Part shown: positions 36,249-49,018 of the stretch, piece after piece | Numbering within the stretch: the stretch's first letter is position 1 | How the letters are laid out: each line of letters begins with the position of its first letter | Source: Adineta ricciae | Lineage: Eukaryota; Rotifera; Eurotatoria; Adinetida; Adinetidae | Assembly (NCBI GenBank): GCA_905250025.1 | Contig: CAJNOJ010000116.1 | Span: 186,001 to 250,000 of the forward strand | Reading direction: 5' to 3' | Length of the DNA stretch: 64,000 nucleotides | Made by a program: the position numbers and the translations under genes | Notes under the pieces: model-generated | The model's database searches: none | The model's input: only the letters and a program-made list of their open reading frames with translations | What the model was told of the DNA's origin: nothing

Positions 36249-38029
36249 ATGGATGAAGAGTATGATGTGATTTTGTTAGGCACAGGTCTAAAGGTATAAC
36301 TCAAAAACTTGTTTGATTTTTTGAAATCCATTCATTTTCTGTAGGAATGTGTTTTGGCCGGTTTACTTGGCGTTGCCGGCAAGAAGATTTTACATATGGA
36401 TCGCAATAAATATTATGGTGGAGAATCAGCATCAATGACACCATTAGAAGATGTAAGGATAATCTGTTATTTGAAAAGAAGTCTATGTCCAATTGTGTAG
36501 CTTTATTCGAAATTCAATTTGCCAGCGCCACCATCAGATACAGGTCGCGGTCGAGATTGGAATGTAGATCTCATTCCAAAATTTCTCATGGCTAATGGTA
36601 AACTGATAATGAAGATTAGAATTTGTTGATTTTGTTTTTCTTCCCTCTCCAGGTCTTCTAGTAAAATTATTAATTCATACGGGTGTAACACGTTATCTGG
36701 AATTTAAATGTATCGAAGGTAGTTATGTATACAAGGGGCAAAAGATTCATAAAGTACCAGCTGATGAGCGCGAAGCACTTGCATCTTGTAAGTTCTTTTC
36801 TTTTCCATTTTAAACATGGACCATTGAAGGAACTTTTCACTCTATTTAGCACTGATGGGCTTGTTCGAGAAACGCCGTTTTCGTAATTTACTTGTCTGGA
36901 TAAATGAGTATGATGAAAATGATCCAAAAACATACAAAGATGTGCCACCAAAGACTCGTATGATTGATGCATTTAAAAAATTCGGCCTTGACCAAGACAC
37001 AATCGATTTTACTGGTCATGCATTAGCACTTTACAGTGATGATGAGTAAGTGACATTCGTCAGCGATAATTTCATATCGAAGAAAGACTATCTTGTTTAG
37101 TTATTTGGAAAAACCTGCCATTGAATCAATTAAGCGCATTAAACTATACAGCGAATCATTGGCACGTTATGGTAAATCGCCTTACCTTTATCCACTCTAT
37201 GGTCTCGGTGAATTGCCACAAGGCTTCGCACGGTACAGTTAAAGAATTCCATGTAAAATTGTGTTTCCAATGGAATAAATTGTAGTTTGAGTGCTATCTA
37301 CGGTGGAACATACATGTTAGACAAGCCAGCTGATGAAATAGTTTATGAAAATGGTGTTGTCGTTGGTGTTCGTTCAGGTGACCAAACAGCACGTTGTAAA
37401 ACTGTCATCTGCGATCCATCATATGCCCAGGATAAAGTTAAAAAAGTCGGTCAAGTTATTCGAGCCATTTGTCTTCTCCGACATCCAGTCAATGTTGGTT
37501 CGAATCCAACACCTGGTTCCATCCAGATCATCATTCCGCAAAAACAAGTTCAGCGTCATAATGGTCAGGAGAAAACACTCAATTTGTGTCTATCGGCATG
37601 AAAGTAAACGTTCTTTGTTTAGATATTTATGTTTGTTGTATGGGTCAAACCAATATGGTTACACCAAAAGACTGGTATGTTGCTTTGGTTAGTACAACAG
37701 TTGAAACCAACAACCCGGAAAATGAAATTAAACCTGGTTTGGCACTTCTTGAGCCGATCTATCAAAAATTTGTTACGGTCAGTGATTTATACGAACCAGT
37801 CGATGATGGTATTAAAAGTCGAGTAAATAGCAACAAATTTCCGTAGATTCCATCTCTAACTTCTCCTCATGTTTAGTTATTTATTACAAGTTCATATGAT
37901 GCAACAACACATTTTGAATCAACTTGCCTTGATATTCTTGATGTCTACCGTCGCTATATGGGTGAACCATTTGATTTCTCCAAAATCACACGTGGCTTAG
38001 ATGCTGACGAAAGTCAAGAAGGTCAATAG
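36249..38029 (+). CDS. GDI: Rab GDP dissociation inhibitor
   Basis: Extracts GDP-bound prenylated Rab GTPases from membranes and recycles them. 447 residues, the usual GDI length, from nine exons: 36249-36293, 36345-36452, 36501-36597, 36653-36787, 36850-37045, 37101-37232, 37286-37563, 37623-37822 and 37877-38029. Family blocks: [20 protein letters not shown] (nucleotide-fold start and Rab-binding platform), [91 protein letters not shown] and [14 protein letters not shown]. Most residues agree with vertebrate GDI. AATAAA lies at 38328-38333. Confidence 0.97.
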
Positions 38030-38675
38030 AAAAATGGGCCAAAAAAGAATACTTGTACTTCAGTCTTTTCTTTTCGCAATATCTTTATATCTGTATGAAA
38101 GTATAATTTTCTTTGTCAATGTTGTTCTTTATTCAATGTATTTCTTCGAAACCATTTCAAATCGTTTACTCATATGTGATTAGCATTCCATATACATACA
38201 TATATTCAATAACATCCCTAGTCTCTTTCTTCTCCATGTCGCTATTCGCATTTGTCTCAAACCCGTCTATATTCTTCTATCGCTAAGCAATGGTGTGTGT
38301 GTGCGTAAAAGAAACACAATGTTCAAGAATAAATCACATATTATTTATTCCTTCACTTTTAATTTTCAAATTTCAATGTATTTGTCTGTTGAGTGTGTCA
38401 CATGTTAAAATATATAAATTATTCGATTAATTTCTATTCGATTCGATACTCTCTTCGGAAAATAACGGCAGTCGGGCGAAAACAATTTGAATTTTGTTTC
38501 TCTTGCTACCGGAAATGATTGGACGTTTCGGCAATGCACTGCTCAACCCTCAGGCACAATACTTCTGCTCAATAGAAAAAAAGGAAACATTTACTTTTCA
38601 TTTTGTTGAATACAGATGGCGGCTATTAGAGTAAATTACCAATGATTCAAAGATTATGACAATCTTCTTTACGTA
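38030..38675. other. Spacer between GDI and CFAP100
   Basis: 646 bases on the plus-strand side of GDI. It holds AATAAA at 38328-38333 and a short GTGTGTGTG run at about 38292. No further gene. Confidence 0.5.
38328..38333 (+). terminator. Candidate poly(A) signal of GDI
   Basis: AATAAA about 300 bases after the stop codon. Confidence 0.35.
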
Positions 38676-40663
38676 ATGATAGAAACATCGCATTCAGTGT
38701 TGTTTGATCTGTGTGATTGGCAAAAGCAAGAACGTCAACGGAGACTTCATGTATGCATATCTTTCACGGAATCGATTGACATTGATGATCTTTAGAAACG
38801 AGGAAACAACGATCAGAAGTTGTGTGATATTGAAACTGCTGAATCTGATCCTGAAGTATGGCTTAAGCAAGACCTTCTTCCTATATTCGTTTGCATATAT
38901 CATTGAAGGGATTCAAGTCCAATCAATTATTAACCGATATCGATCGAGAGTGGATTATAAAACAAACACAAAGTAGAAACACTTCTCTCCTAAGCCATTT
39001 GCACAATCTTTCTTTGTTCAAGATCGGCGAGGAGAACGCAACAGTTTGAGAGATTATCTTCGAAAAAATCATGAATTATTCATTTTACAAGTAAATACGC
39101 ACTGCAAAATTAGTTTAGAAATAATGCATTTTTATCCTCAATAAAGTACACGATCAATGTTAAGCGCAATGAAATCGAACGTTTGGAAAAAGATCTACGC
39201 AGAGAAGAACATGCACTAATCAAATCGGAGAAGTATATTATGGAAGATTTAGCTCTGTTTGATCAATTTCTCGATGCATGGAATCGGAATGCAAGCGATG
39301 CTGCTGCTCGGTATGTTTATGATAAACGAAAAGAAAATGTAATGTAAGAGATCTTCAGTGCTGATGAAGAATCGATGAAAAAAGAAGAATTAATCAATGA
39401 AATTAAACGATTAGAAAAGACTCTTTTGACCTGTCAAAATGATCGCAATCATTTGATCGATCTCTTGAGACAATCACGTCGTCATCAACAATTTCTCTTC
39501 AAATTCGCACCAGAAGTTTGGCGATTGAATGCAGACGTGTCTTGCATAGATGACATGCGTATTTCCAGGGATGGCGTAGTCAAATTCTTAACAGTATAGA
39601 AACAGAACGTAGGTCGATTACTGTCAACTGCTAATATAGTTTTACTTGTGTCAGAAACAGATAATCGATCGATCGATGCTTTCAAACACACGTTTGTATT
39701 ACCATTTGTGTATTTATTCTAAAACACTCAAATGTTTTCTTCTAGTGCCAACTCAAACAAGGAATCTATATTGATGAGTCCTGAAGTAGGAGATATTTCT
39801 TCTTCTTCCTTTCGTTGATTTCTTGTCAAGGATTATTCGCTTTATTTTACTCAACCCGATCAATTACTTGAGATTTTCACGGAAATGGAAGAAAAATCTT
39901 TGCCACTCGTTGAGAAGAGTCAACACACATCGGAAGTTCTCGATAGAATTCATTCAACAACAATTACTACTCAAACCGAGCAAGATCATCAAGTCGAACA
40001 ACTCCAGTTGAAAATCAACCATCTAAAAGATCTAATAAATCATGAAATCGAACGGGAAATTACTTGTAAAAATCTTTTCACGTACTATCTCACATCAGAC
40101 TATCATCTTACTTTATCAATCATTTGTTTCGTTCTAGTCAATACAAGACGATGAAAGACAATCCGTTCAATGATCAATTAAAACAAGCGATCGAACAGCT
40201 TTATAAGAAATACATAATTTCCGATGATGTTGGCTTATCCACTCATTCTATGTTACAAGCTGTCGAAAGCAAAATTCAAAACTTATTCCATATCATCGAA
40301 CAGATGAATTCTACAGATATTGTCGAAGCGGAAAAAGTAAAAGTTTCGTAAGTACAAAGAAGTTCGTCATGTAGTTCATTTAGTCTCGACAAATGATGGT
40401 ACGATGGACGCGTCGTCAAGAAAAAGTCCATCAAGAGAAATTAGCAAATGAAACGAAGCAACAGAAAGCACTACTTCGTTCTTCTGCACCACCTTATGTT
40501 AAAGTTGAGGAGGAAAACGTTCTTTCACTGCTTTTATTCCCTTCATTTTCAGATCGGTCGAATAATAATGGAACGATCACGTCCATTAGCAATAAAAAAA
40601 TATTATAAAAAACATTCAGTGATTGATAAACAAGAACAATTAACGAAATTGCTGGGAAATTAA
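38676..40663 (+). CDS. CFAP100: Cilia- and flagella-associated protein 100
   Basis: Axonemal coiled-coil protein (MIA complex with CFAP73) regulating inner-arm dynein. Reconstructed as 441 residues, eleven exons: 38676-38750, 38796-38855, 38977-39090, 39147-39310, 39359-39536, 39595-39608, 39746-39785, 39831-40081, 40138-40336, 40384-40503 and 40553-40663. Recognisable blocks: YTINVKRNEIERLEKDLRRE, EKYIMEDLALFDQFLDAW (DUF4200 coiled coil), HQQFLFKFAPEVW, then YFTQPDQLLEIFTEMEEK and IEQMNSTDIVEAEK, ending IIMERSRPLAIKK. Exons 1-3 and the 14-base exon 6 rest on phase and splice sites alone. The donor of exon 9 is uncertain: a stronger GTAAGT lies 11 bases later but breaks frame. The stop codon overlaps that of the convergent MAP3K. 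Confidence 0.86.
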
Positions 40664-43262
40664 AATGATATCGAAGTCAGATTCATCGTTGGATTTGGAG
40701 ACGGTTGATTATGTGAGTTGTTATGAGTATGAGTATCTGCTAGAAATACGTGGTCAAAAAGTTCTTCAGCAGTCGGACGTTGATGATAATCTTTCGTAAA
40801 ACATGCATCAATAAATTCTCGTGCATGTTTAGATACATTTTCGGGTAAGTCGTATCTGAAACAGACGAAGAAAATCATATGATTAGACGCAGGACGGTAC
40901 GAGCTCGTTTACTGTGGTTTATCGCATGTAGCAATGTGAAATATTGCAGCTATGGGTTGAAGATTTTGCCATGGAGGACCAGTAGTCAACACTAAGATGA
41001 TAATCAGTTAGGAAAGCATGAAATCAGTGAGGAATTTAGTTACTTTCGACAACGGTACAACCAAGACTCCTGAAATAGAGAAGGCATTCGGTGAATATTC
41101 ATGATTTATCAGCAATGTTTTACCAGATATCAGCTTTACGTCCAAATATACTTCCTTGGATTATTTCAGGCGCAGTCCAATGAGCAGTACCTACAATACA
41201 ACGAACAATTTCGTCATTCCGACAAAATAAATCTCTGGAGAAAAAGCAAAAACAATCCATGCTATTATAAGACTTCTCGTCTATAATTTAGTTGAAATCT
41301 GAGTAAATTTCTCTCGACAAAAAAAAACCCGAGTCATCGTATAACAGAACATCAGATCTCCGTATTTGCGCTTTTCTATTTCAAATTTTGCGCTGCGCAA
41401 TAGGGTCAAGTAGATTGACAGATTTGTAACAACTAAATGTACCATGTTTTTCATACTTCAACAGTTTCAAGTATGGCTTTATTCTATTTTTATCCCAATA
41501 CTCACAAGTAATTTATACCCTCAAGTAAAAATAGCCTAAAGATGATGAATATGAGAATACTTTTGGCTTTGTTTCCACTTACCGATGGTACCCGAATCAG
41601 GTTGATTTTGATTCGTAATTGCAATCAACCGTCTTGATGTCCCAAAATCACCTAGTTTTATATTACCTGAAATATCCCGTAGAATATTTGCGCCTAAAGA
41701 GGATACATATTTTAGTGGCAAAGAAGTCAATCGATTCTTTTACATTTGATATCTCGATGAACAAAACGATTTTTATGTAAATAATTCAAACCGTCGACGA
41801 TTTGTCTTGTATATTTTCTTGTTAATTGTTCGGTCAATGCGCCATAGTTGAGAATTTGTTCGCGCACTGAACCACCAGTCATATACTCCATAAAAATTTG
41901 TAAATATTCACTGGTTCGTGCTGCACCATGGTATCGGACAATGCGTTCATGATTTAATTGTTTGAAAAGATTGATTTCACATTCGAGAATTTTCACTTCC
42001 TATAGTTTCAGTCATCGAAATCATTAGTGGAATTCAAACATACAGAATAACTTACTCGAGAAGTTTCAGAATCCAGTCCACGGATGAGAATTTGTTTAAT
42101 GGCTAGTTCACTACCAGTATCAACATCATAGCAGAGAAAAACTTTACCAAAAGCACCTAGAACATACATTTCTAGAAGGCCAAAAAGATCATTGAAGAAA
42201 ATTCAAACCTTGTCCTAATTGTCGTCCTAATTTCCAATTGGAAGGGGTTTGTGGCGCTAAAACAGATAACCAAATCAGTATGAGAGTCGTCTTTCTTCGA
42301 AAATCAAATTACATCTGTAATGATAACCCGAACACGAACATTGTCTTGCACATGATTCACTCGAACTCGAGCTTGTATGAGATGAATTACTACTTGAACT
42401 TAATGCACTGCTGCCACTCAACGTCGATCCGGTTCCTGTACGTTTAAGTGGCTGGCCAGCTGCAACAAGGAAATATCAAATTCTCCGTTCGTTCGTTCTT
42501 TCCTAATATTTACCTGTTAAACGCTTTCGTGCACTGGTTTCACTACTACTTGACTCTCGACTTGCTATTGATGATCCACCACTTGAATAGATTTCATCAC
42601 TCTAGAGAGATTCTCTATGATAGAAATCGTCTCGCTTTTGAAAACAGAGGTAGCTTACTAATTCAGGTATGAACAAACCACCGTCATTCGATGTTGTTGA
42701 TTTAGTACTCGTATTCGTTGTGGTGCGTCGTTTATAGGACGCAACGGTACCAGGTGGTGGTGAATCGATACTTCCATCATCTAGATCAGCTTGATGGCCA
42801 TCATCAGAGGTACTAATCGAATCATCATTCGATGTTTTTGCAGCTGTTATTCTCGGTCCAGAAAAATCTTTCTTTCTTGTCAATGAAAAGTTTAATTTTG
42901 TCGCTCGATTTGTCTCCGCTATAGCAATTACTTTGTTTATGTCATCATCATTTTCGATTGGTAAACGTAGAGCGTCACCACGTGAGAAAACACACCGAAT
43001 ACTGTCCAATGACGAAAAAACTTGACTACCAAATAAACTCTTTATCGATTCTAACAATTCCAAATAAGTGAATGGCTTCACTAAACAACAAGCACGTTTC
43101 TGTCCGTCTAGTTCGAATTTGATCGTCTAGAACGAAAGTGCATACAACAGATCAACTGGAAATATCTTCATGAGCTCTTACTTGTTCTCGCGGCTTTTTT
43201 CGTTCGATTGCTTGCTCTAAATTAGCTTGAATTTTCGCTACTATATCCAGTGGATTCTCCAT
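40660..43262 (-). CDS. PB1-domain MAP3K (MEKK2/MEKK3 type)
   Basis: Serine/threonine kinase at the top of a MAPK cascade. 555 residues, twelve exons: 43262-43182, 43126-42659, 42601-42514, 42459-42313, 42256-42209, 42156-42056, 41999-41744, 41693-41583, 41190-41124, 41069-41044, 40991-40913 and 40855-40660. An N-terminal PB1 domain ([19 protein letters not shown] through about residue 110) is followed by a Ser-rich linker, then the kinase: [20 protein letters not shown] (ATP lysine), [69 protein letters not shown]. All catalytic residues are present. HRDIKCAN has Cys where STE11-family kinases nearly always have Gly. An extra 5' exon is possible because the frame stays open upstream of the ATG. 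Confidence 0.93.
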
Positions 43263-43676
43263 GATAGATTTCACTTGTGCCAACTCATATAAATCTACAA
43301 AGATGAGGACTTATTTCTTTATTATCAATTGATATAACATCTAAAACATCGTCTAGAACTACGAGAAAACAAGCGTGAGCCAAACAACTCGACTGATTCT
43401 CAAGCGTACTCATAAAAATACCAGAGAAGAAAAACTTTCCAAAAAAGCAAATACAAAAGTCAGATTGAATAAAAAAAAAACAACACGTTCGTCATTGAAT
43501 AGAATGCAAGCAAGAAAAAGCGAAAGCATTATGCATTATACATGCTAATATGAAATGTCGTCGTTGCTTTTTTGACGAGCGAAAACACATGGGAAGACAA
43601 TAGAACATAAAAAGAAAAGGAAAAAAGAGAAAAAAATTTTCTCACGTGTGTTTCGTGTTTTTTTGCCCTCTGTCTT
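43263..43676. other. Spacer between two minus-strand genes
   Basis: 414 bases; 5' flank of the MAP3K and 3' flank of the membrane-protein gene. No ORF of interest. Confidence 0.45.
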
Positions 43677-45256
43677 CTACAAAAGTTCTCCTTTACTTTT
43701 TACTAAATCATCATGATTAACATTTTCTCGCTGCTGTTGTTGTTGTTGATTCTCGTCTTCAATATGAACTTGGGGTACGATCGATTTTGGCATCGGTTTC
43801 GTTAATGCCACTGAACGACGTTCTTTCGATCTGGACGATGTTCGATTTTCTGCACTTTGCCGACGACGACCCAGATGACTTTCACTTTTTCGTCGCAGAT
43901 AGGTCGAAATTCGTGGGATTGGATTTGGTATCTGATAAGTATTATCGCCATTTGTGATTTGAACATGTTCACTCGTGAGAACCTTTCGTGCAGCGGCAGA
44001 TGACGTACGTTTAGCTGGTGGATCATCTTTCTTTCGATGAACTAATCAAAGAAAGATGTGATTGAGAAAGACACGATAGTGTACTTACGTTCAAGTGCCA
44101 GTTTTGCGTACTTCTCGTTGACTAATCTATTCCAACGATCTTCTAACAAATTATGCGGGATTTGCTTCTTCAAATCAGTAATTATACGTTTTGTCATAAA
44201 GAAATCAATACAAAACAATGCATTGAAGCACATGAAGATACCCATGATGGTACCAAATATAGCAGCAAGTACGACAGCAATGCGATAATCATGATACGTA
44301 ATTCCATGAAAACATGTTTCTTCATCTTCGGCTACTGATTTTGAATTAAGACTCGATAGATGCAATGCAACAATCGGCACATCAAATGATACCGTACGTG
44401 GCGTTTGTGAACCTTTACCGATAATTAATGTCGAATAATAATTAGAATCCTCTACGCTTCCCGAGCAAAAATAGGTATTCTGATAAATAGCCAAATGACG
44501 GTTTTTATAAGAACCCATGGTATTAATCGGACGTATAGCATACGGAATATATGTATTATTGTGTAAAGCAACTTGATAAATACCCGTACGTTCATCAATA
44601 ACATAAACATATGGAGCATTTGATGACGGATCGAATGCAATCGTACGAAATCTTTCACCCCTAGCTGCTGCTGACTCACAGGAAATAGCATTCCTGTCCA
44701 GATCGGTGCAACTATCGAATGTTGTATCTGTAATAACAAATAAACGATTGAACTTCGGACTGTAACTGACTTGTCGTATTGGAGATGTGATTGTTGGTGG
44801 ATTATAAAGAATGATTCTCATTGTTCCACTCATGGAAAACATTGTTACAGTACCATTTTGATCCGTATAAAAAGCACGTTTATTATCACTGTCCGATGAA
44901 AATGACGTTAATAGACTAGCGTCGAATGTATTGAATGAAACAGGTAGTTGATAAACGGTCGAACTTAGTTTCTCCATGGACAATAATTGACCGATGTAAC
45001 TAATATTACTTGAGATATTGGTATAAAGTACGTAAAGATTACGCTCAACTGAGTCGAATATTGTATATATAATAGTCGTATTCTTCAGAGCTGTAAAGAT
45101 GATTGTTAATTTATCTTTCCCACCAAGTTCATATGGCTGCATGACGGATACTGTGTGTGTGGTTGAAACAATGAGAGAACCGATAGGAATGGGATTGTAT
45201 GTACAATAAGCAATTGATATTGATGCAAGACTAATAAATAGGATGATTGAATTCAT
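43677..45256 (-). CDS. Type I membrane protein, unrecognised
   Basis: 510 residues in two exons, 45256-44089 and 44041-43677. A signal peptide (MNSIILFISLASISIAYC) starts it. The ectodomain of about 310 residues has many NxS/T sites and repeated beta-rich units such as RQVSYSPKFNRLFVITDTT and APYVYVIDERTGIYQVALH, which look like blades of a beta-propeller. One transmembrane helix follows (VVLAAIFGTIMGIFMCFNAL). The cytoplasmic tail is basic, Ser-rich and includes a Q6 run and many Arg-Lys pairs (KRTSSAAARKVL, YLRRKSESHLGRRRQS). I know no named family with this layout; a lineage-specific receptor-like protein is possible. It lies upstream of the MAP3K on the same strand. Confidence 0.82.
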
Positions 45257-46126
45257 TGTCTGTCGTGTAAAACTTTCAATGTAATAAATAAATGGTTGAG
45301 TTTTAATTCGTATTTTTCAATCCTTAGGCTGGTTTATTTTCTCTATCGGTGTATAACTTTAATATTATAGTCATGGTTCAATGGCTTTGTTCTTTTTTCT
45401 CTTTTTCGTTCGTTATTATGTCGTCAGTGTTCAAAATTTACTATTCGTCATAGAAAGTTTCGTGTTAAGCTTCAACGTGTCAACAGCGGACAAAGGTCAT
45501 TGTGATGATAAATGGAGTAAGTCATGAATGAAATTCGATCTCGTCATAATCTAAAACAACGAAAAACTGGCGAAATTTTCGATTCTCTGCTCATGTGCCA
45601 TCGAGTGACTAAACTTGAAATGAATTTTCTAGTGTCATTGTGTGCAAATCAATATGCTGATGTAACCGATGAACATAAGTGCATGATTTTAACAGTAATT
45701 CAAAAAATTTTCAACAATGCCGCTGGCGAAGTATCGAAAAAGAAAATGATCAGATGACAGAGGATATACGTAACTCTGAGACGCAGAAGAAGTACGCACA
45801 AAGCCTTGGCTTAGGAACTGAACTTTGCAATTTACCCTGAATGTATATGGATATTCTAGGGGTCATTGATATGCATATCAGATGTAAGGCAAGATTGGAC
45901 ATAAATGAATTGTGTGATGATGATGATGATGATAGGCAATGAACTGATGTAAACAGTCTGTTCGCACGTCATAAATTTGTATTGTGTTTTCTTTTCTACA
46001 ACTATGTTTATATGTAAATTTATTTAGTTCGTCAGATATGGATATATGTAACATATAATAAAATAAAGACAGTTCCTGAGTGATACAAAACAAGGATCCA
46101 ATCCTAGTGAAAATCAATATTTATTG
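45257..46126. other. Spacer with one small ORF
   Basis: 870 bases between the membrane-protein gene and TMEM198. Apart from the small ORF at 45524-45757, it shows a short (ATG)n run near 45917 but no other gene signal. Confidence 0.45.
45524..45757 (+). CDS. Small hypothetical ORF
   Basis: 77 codons from ATG, with a helical, Cys-containing stretch (EMNFLVSLCANQYADVTD) and a basic end KKKMIR. Possible upstream coding sequence begins at 45374 with a hydrophobic MVQWLCSFFSFSFVIM, and a GTAAGTC donor lies at about 45512, but I could not join the pieces convincingly. No family recognised. It may be a short secreted protein or chance. Confidence 0.25.
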   Translation: MNEIRSRHNLKQRKTGEIFDSLLMCHRVTKLEMNFLVSLCANQYADVTDEHKCMILTVIQKIFNNAAGEVSKKKMIR

Positions 46127-47951
46127 TCAGATTAAGTGTGTTAATGTCGTTGTTGTACTGTCAGTGTCTTTTTTCGTTGATACACTTGCATTTGTATTTG
46201 AAGTATTGCTCTCATTGTTTTCATTAGCCGTCATACGAATGATCGTTGAACTTTGTTGTCGGACATTTTGTATGAAATCCTAAGAAAACGAATGTCTGTT
46301 TATCATCAATAGAAAAACATCTGGATATTTCATGGTATCATTTGAAATGTTACATCATCTAAACACCTACTGAGCTATTTATCCTCGAAGATTGCTTCGT
46401 TACTTTGACGTCATCAATATAACTTTATCGTTCATCATCCAAACTATTTACATAAGTTGTTCCTATCCTTGACCTGATCTCTACATTTTTTTACAAAAGA
46501 AACCAATAGATGAACAATCTGATTATGAATTCATCGCTATTCAACGATTAGTTGTCTGACATATGGAAGGCCAAACGTGCTTGTGTATATCCGTATACAC
46601 ATTTATCGATGTTGACAAATTAGATCATTTCAAGAACGACTGCTTGACAAAACGAGAGAGAAAACTTAGAAATTTACCGATGAAAGTGCATCACCATTGG
46701 CTCGTCGTAATTGATAAAAGTATCGGAAACGATTACTTTCATCCGGAATAATCTGTTGTCGAAGAGAATCTTGTTCATAATGTCGACGAATCTTTTTTAA
46801 ATTGGCTGTCTTATACCGTTTGTGTCCGGCACTAATCACTAAATGAACAAAAATGCTTTCTTTTTTCCTTGGAGAATTCTTCTGTCTCGATGAATACATC
46901 GATATCTCATCTTAATTTTTCTTCTTCTTCTTCTTCTTCTTCTTTACATCAATGAGCATACAATTAGCCATTCAATGTTACCATATTATCTGCTGCACAT
47001 TCTCCTTAAGATAAGCGTACATGCATGTCCGATCATAGAAAAGGAGTTCAAGGTCAATACATCCGTTTAATGATAAAAGGAGTCGATTCTCGCGAGAAAT
47101 GTACCCTAACTAATGTAATTAAATCTGCTTGAATAGACTAAAGGACACAGCTGGCTATTAGTCTGTCTCATACCTCTATGCCATGAATCTCGATGATCGT
47201 AATTTCTTCCTGTCCATGCATATTGTATGACAATACTAAATAACATGACGATCGGTAAGATAAATACAATAATCCAATGCCGAATACATAATGTTACTGT
47301 TGATTCGAAAAGCAGACGTTTATGAACAAAGCGTAATAGAAGAGATAATTGAAGGAAATAATCTAACACTAATACTTGACAGACTCCAGCTAGACACGAC
47401 GATGTTATAATTAACATAAATTTCTGGAAACGTAATGTTAAGATCGCACATAATAAGCCAACAATTAAAATAAGAGCAATGATTAACCAAAATGATGTGC
47501 TCATGCCATCAGCGCGTTGTTTAATATCCCAAATAACGAACGAAATGATAGAGAGAATTAAACCGAAACAAAAACCGTTGACGAACAAACCAACATATTG
47601 TAGTAAGACATTGATTAAACCAAATAGTAAAGCAATTGAACAAGAAACACCAATGAGTTGAGATTCATTCATTGTTGGCTGTGTTGATAAAATAATATAG
47701 AGCAGAAGTGAACCGAGACTAAAGGATGTGATGAATATTGTCAAACGCCACCAACGATAACCTATAACAGAATGATAGTTCAGATCCTTTTCTACTCGTA
47801 AAAGAAAACCAAGTTTACCAAGTAGGCCATAGAACAATCCAACCAATGCCAATGATATATATGAAATTAACCAATGTAATTCATAACGAGTTGGCAGTTT
47901 CAAATCACAATATTCTCCCGTGAACGTACGATTCATACTCAGATTGTTCAT
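46127..47951 (-). CDS. TMEM198: TMEM198-family multipass membrane protein (DUF4203)
   Basis: Scaffold membrane protein; vertebrate TMEM198 promotes LRP6 phosphorylation in Wnt signalling. 363 residues, nearly the human length, exons 47951-47174, 46838-46678 and 46279-46127. Seven hydrophobic helices fill exon 1, among them ISYISLALVGLFYGLLG, SIALLFGLINVLLQYVGLFV, NGFCFGLILSIISFVIW and HWIIVFILPIVMLFSIVIQY. The family's end-of-TM motif appears as YAWTGRNYDHRDSWH. Exon 2 is basic (GHKRYKTANLKKIRRHYEQD) and exon 3 is Thr/Ser-rich. ATG 47951 (MNNLSMNRTF) is chosen since the ORF upstream starts with a non-ATG codon; a 5' exon supplying a signal sequence is possible. Confidence 0.88.
46921..46944. 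repeat. (CTT)n microsatellite in TMEM198 intron 1
   Basis: Eight CTT units inside the 335-base first intron. Confidence 0.85.
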
Positions 47952-49018
47952 GTTGATCTGGAGAGAAGACAGAATAGATCGAATCTCTATTAAGGATAAT
48001 TGTACTATATCTTTTGCATGTGAAATAAAGAGAAAAAAGATTAGTAAATACAAATGGTTGATTACATCATGATTGTTTGTTCATAAGAAAGACAGATGTA
48101 ACAAAAAAAAGAATTAGAATCATTGACACACACACACACACACACTCTCTTATCTATCTATCTAATGAAATGAATTAACATGAAAATCAACGTGTCTATA
48201 GCGACATATTTCCTTCTATCTACTGCTAATGACAGGCGACGATAAGATTCATGTGTGTTTTCTTTTCTATACATGCGCGCATATTTTCTTTTTCTCTTTT
48301 TCTCCTTATTCCAGCATCTCACTAGTAGCTATGAACGATATGAATAAGGGAAAGAGAGAGAGAGAGAAAGAAGAAAGTCAACTATGATCGAGAATGAAAG
48401 AACGAAACAGCTGATAGAGTGGTTGACCTTTCTTTCTCATCGAGTTCACGTTTTGAAAAAGAAGAAAGTTTTCAATTTGATCGTTGTTATTATTACACTA
48501 CAAATCGATTGTTTATTTAATGAATTTAAAAATTGACTAATTTACCTTTTTCTGTCGAAAGAACTCTCCCCTTTTCGATTAACAAAGGAAATGGTGCACT
48601 TCCGATAGAAAAACGGAAACGGATTTCGATTTCTACATTGTGAAGGTTATTCTCTTCGCTTAACGAATTAAACTAACTAACAAATCATGCATAAAAACAT
48701 AGTCTATGGGAAAAGAGAAGATGATCGGACTGATAAAATCTAAGATTACATTATCACTGAGCAATGAAAACTTTATCATCAGAAGCCATTTAAACAATGA
48801 TGATGTTTATTAACAAAAGAAGTTTGCTCAACATGACAAATGATGATTTACGCTTATGATGTAATATAGGTCAATAGAAGAAACAAAGCTTTTTTTGTTC
48901 AAAAATAAAATGACAAGCATGAAATATATCATATGTTCGAAAACTTCAAAGTTCTCCTACTTGGTAAATAACAAAAGCTTACCGCCAAGTTAATTCGAGT
49001 TGACTTCAATGAATCATC
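47952..49018. other. Divergent region, TMEM198 / LRR gene
   Basis: 1.07 kb between start codons. It contains an (AC)10 repeat at 48126-48145, a TATC run after it, and a GA run at about 48353-48367. These simple repeats and the head-to-head layout suggest shared promoter DNA. No gene is supported. Confidence 0.5.
48126..48145. repeat. (AC)10 microsatellite
   Basis: Uninterrupted AC dinucleotides, followed by CT and TATC units. Confidence 0.9.

Noticed and set aside
38909..38976. Extra CFAP100 exon
   Set aside because: The frame that leads into the next conserved exon runs into TAG; a 122-base intron from 38856 to 38976 resolves it.
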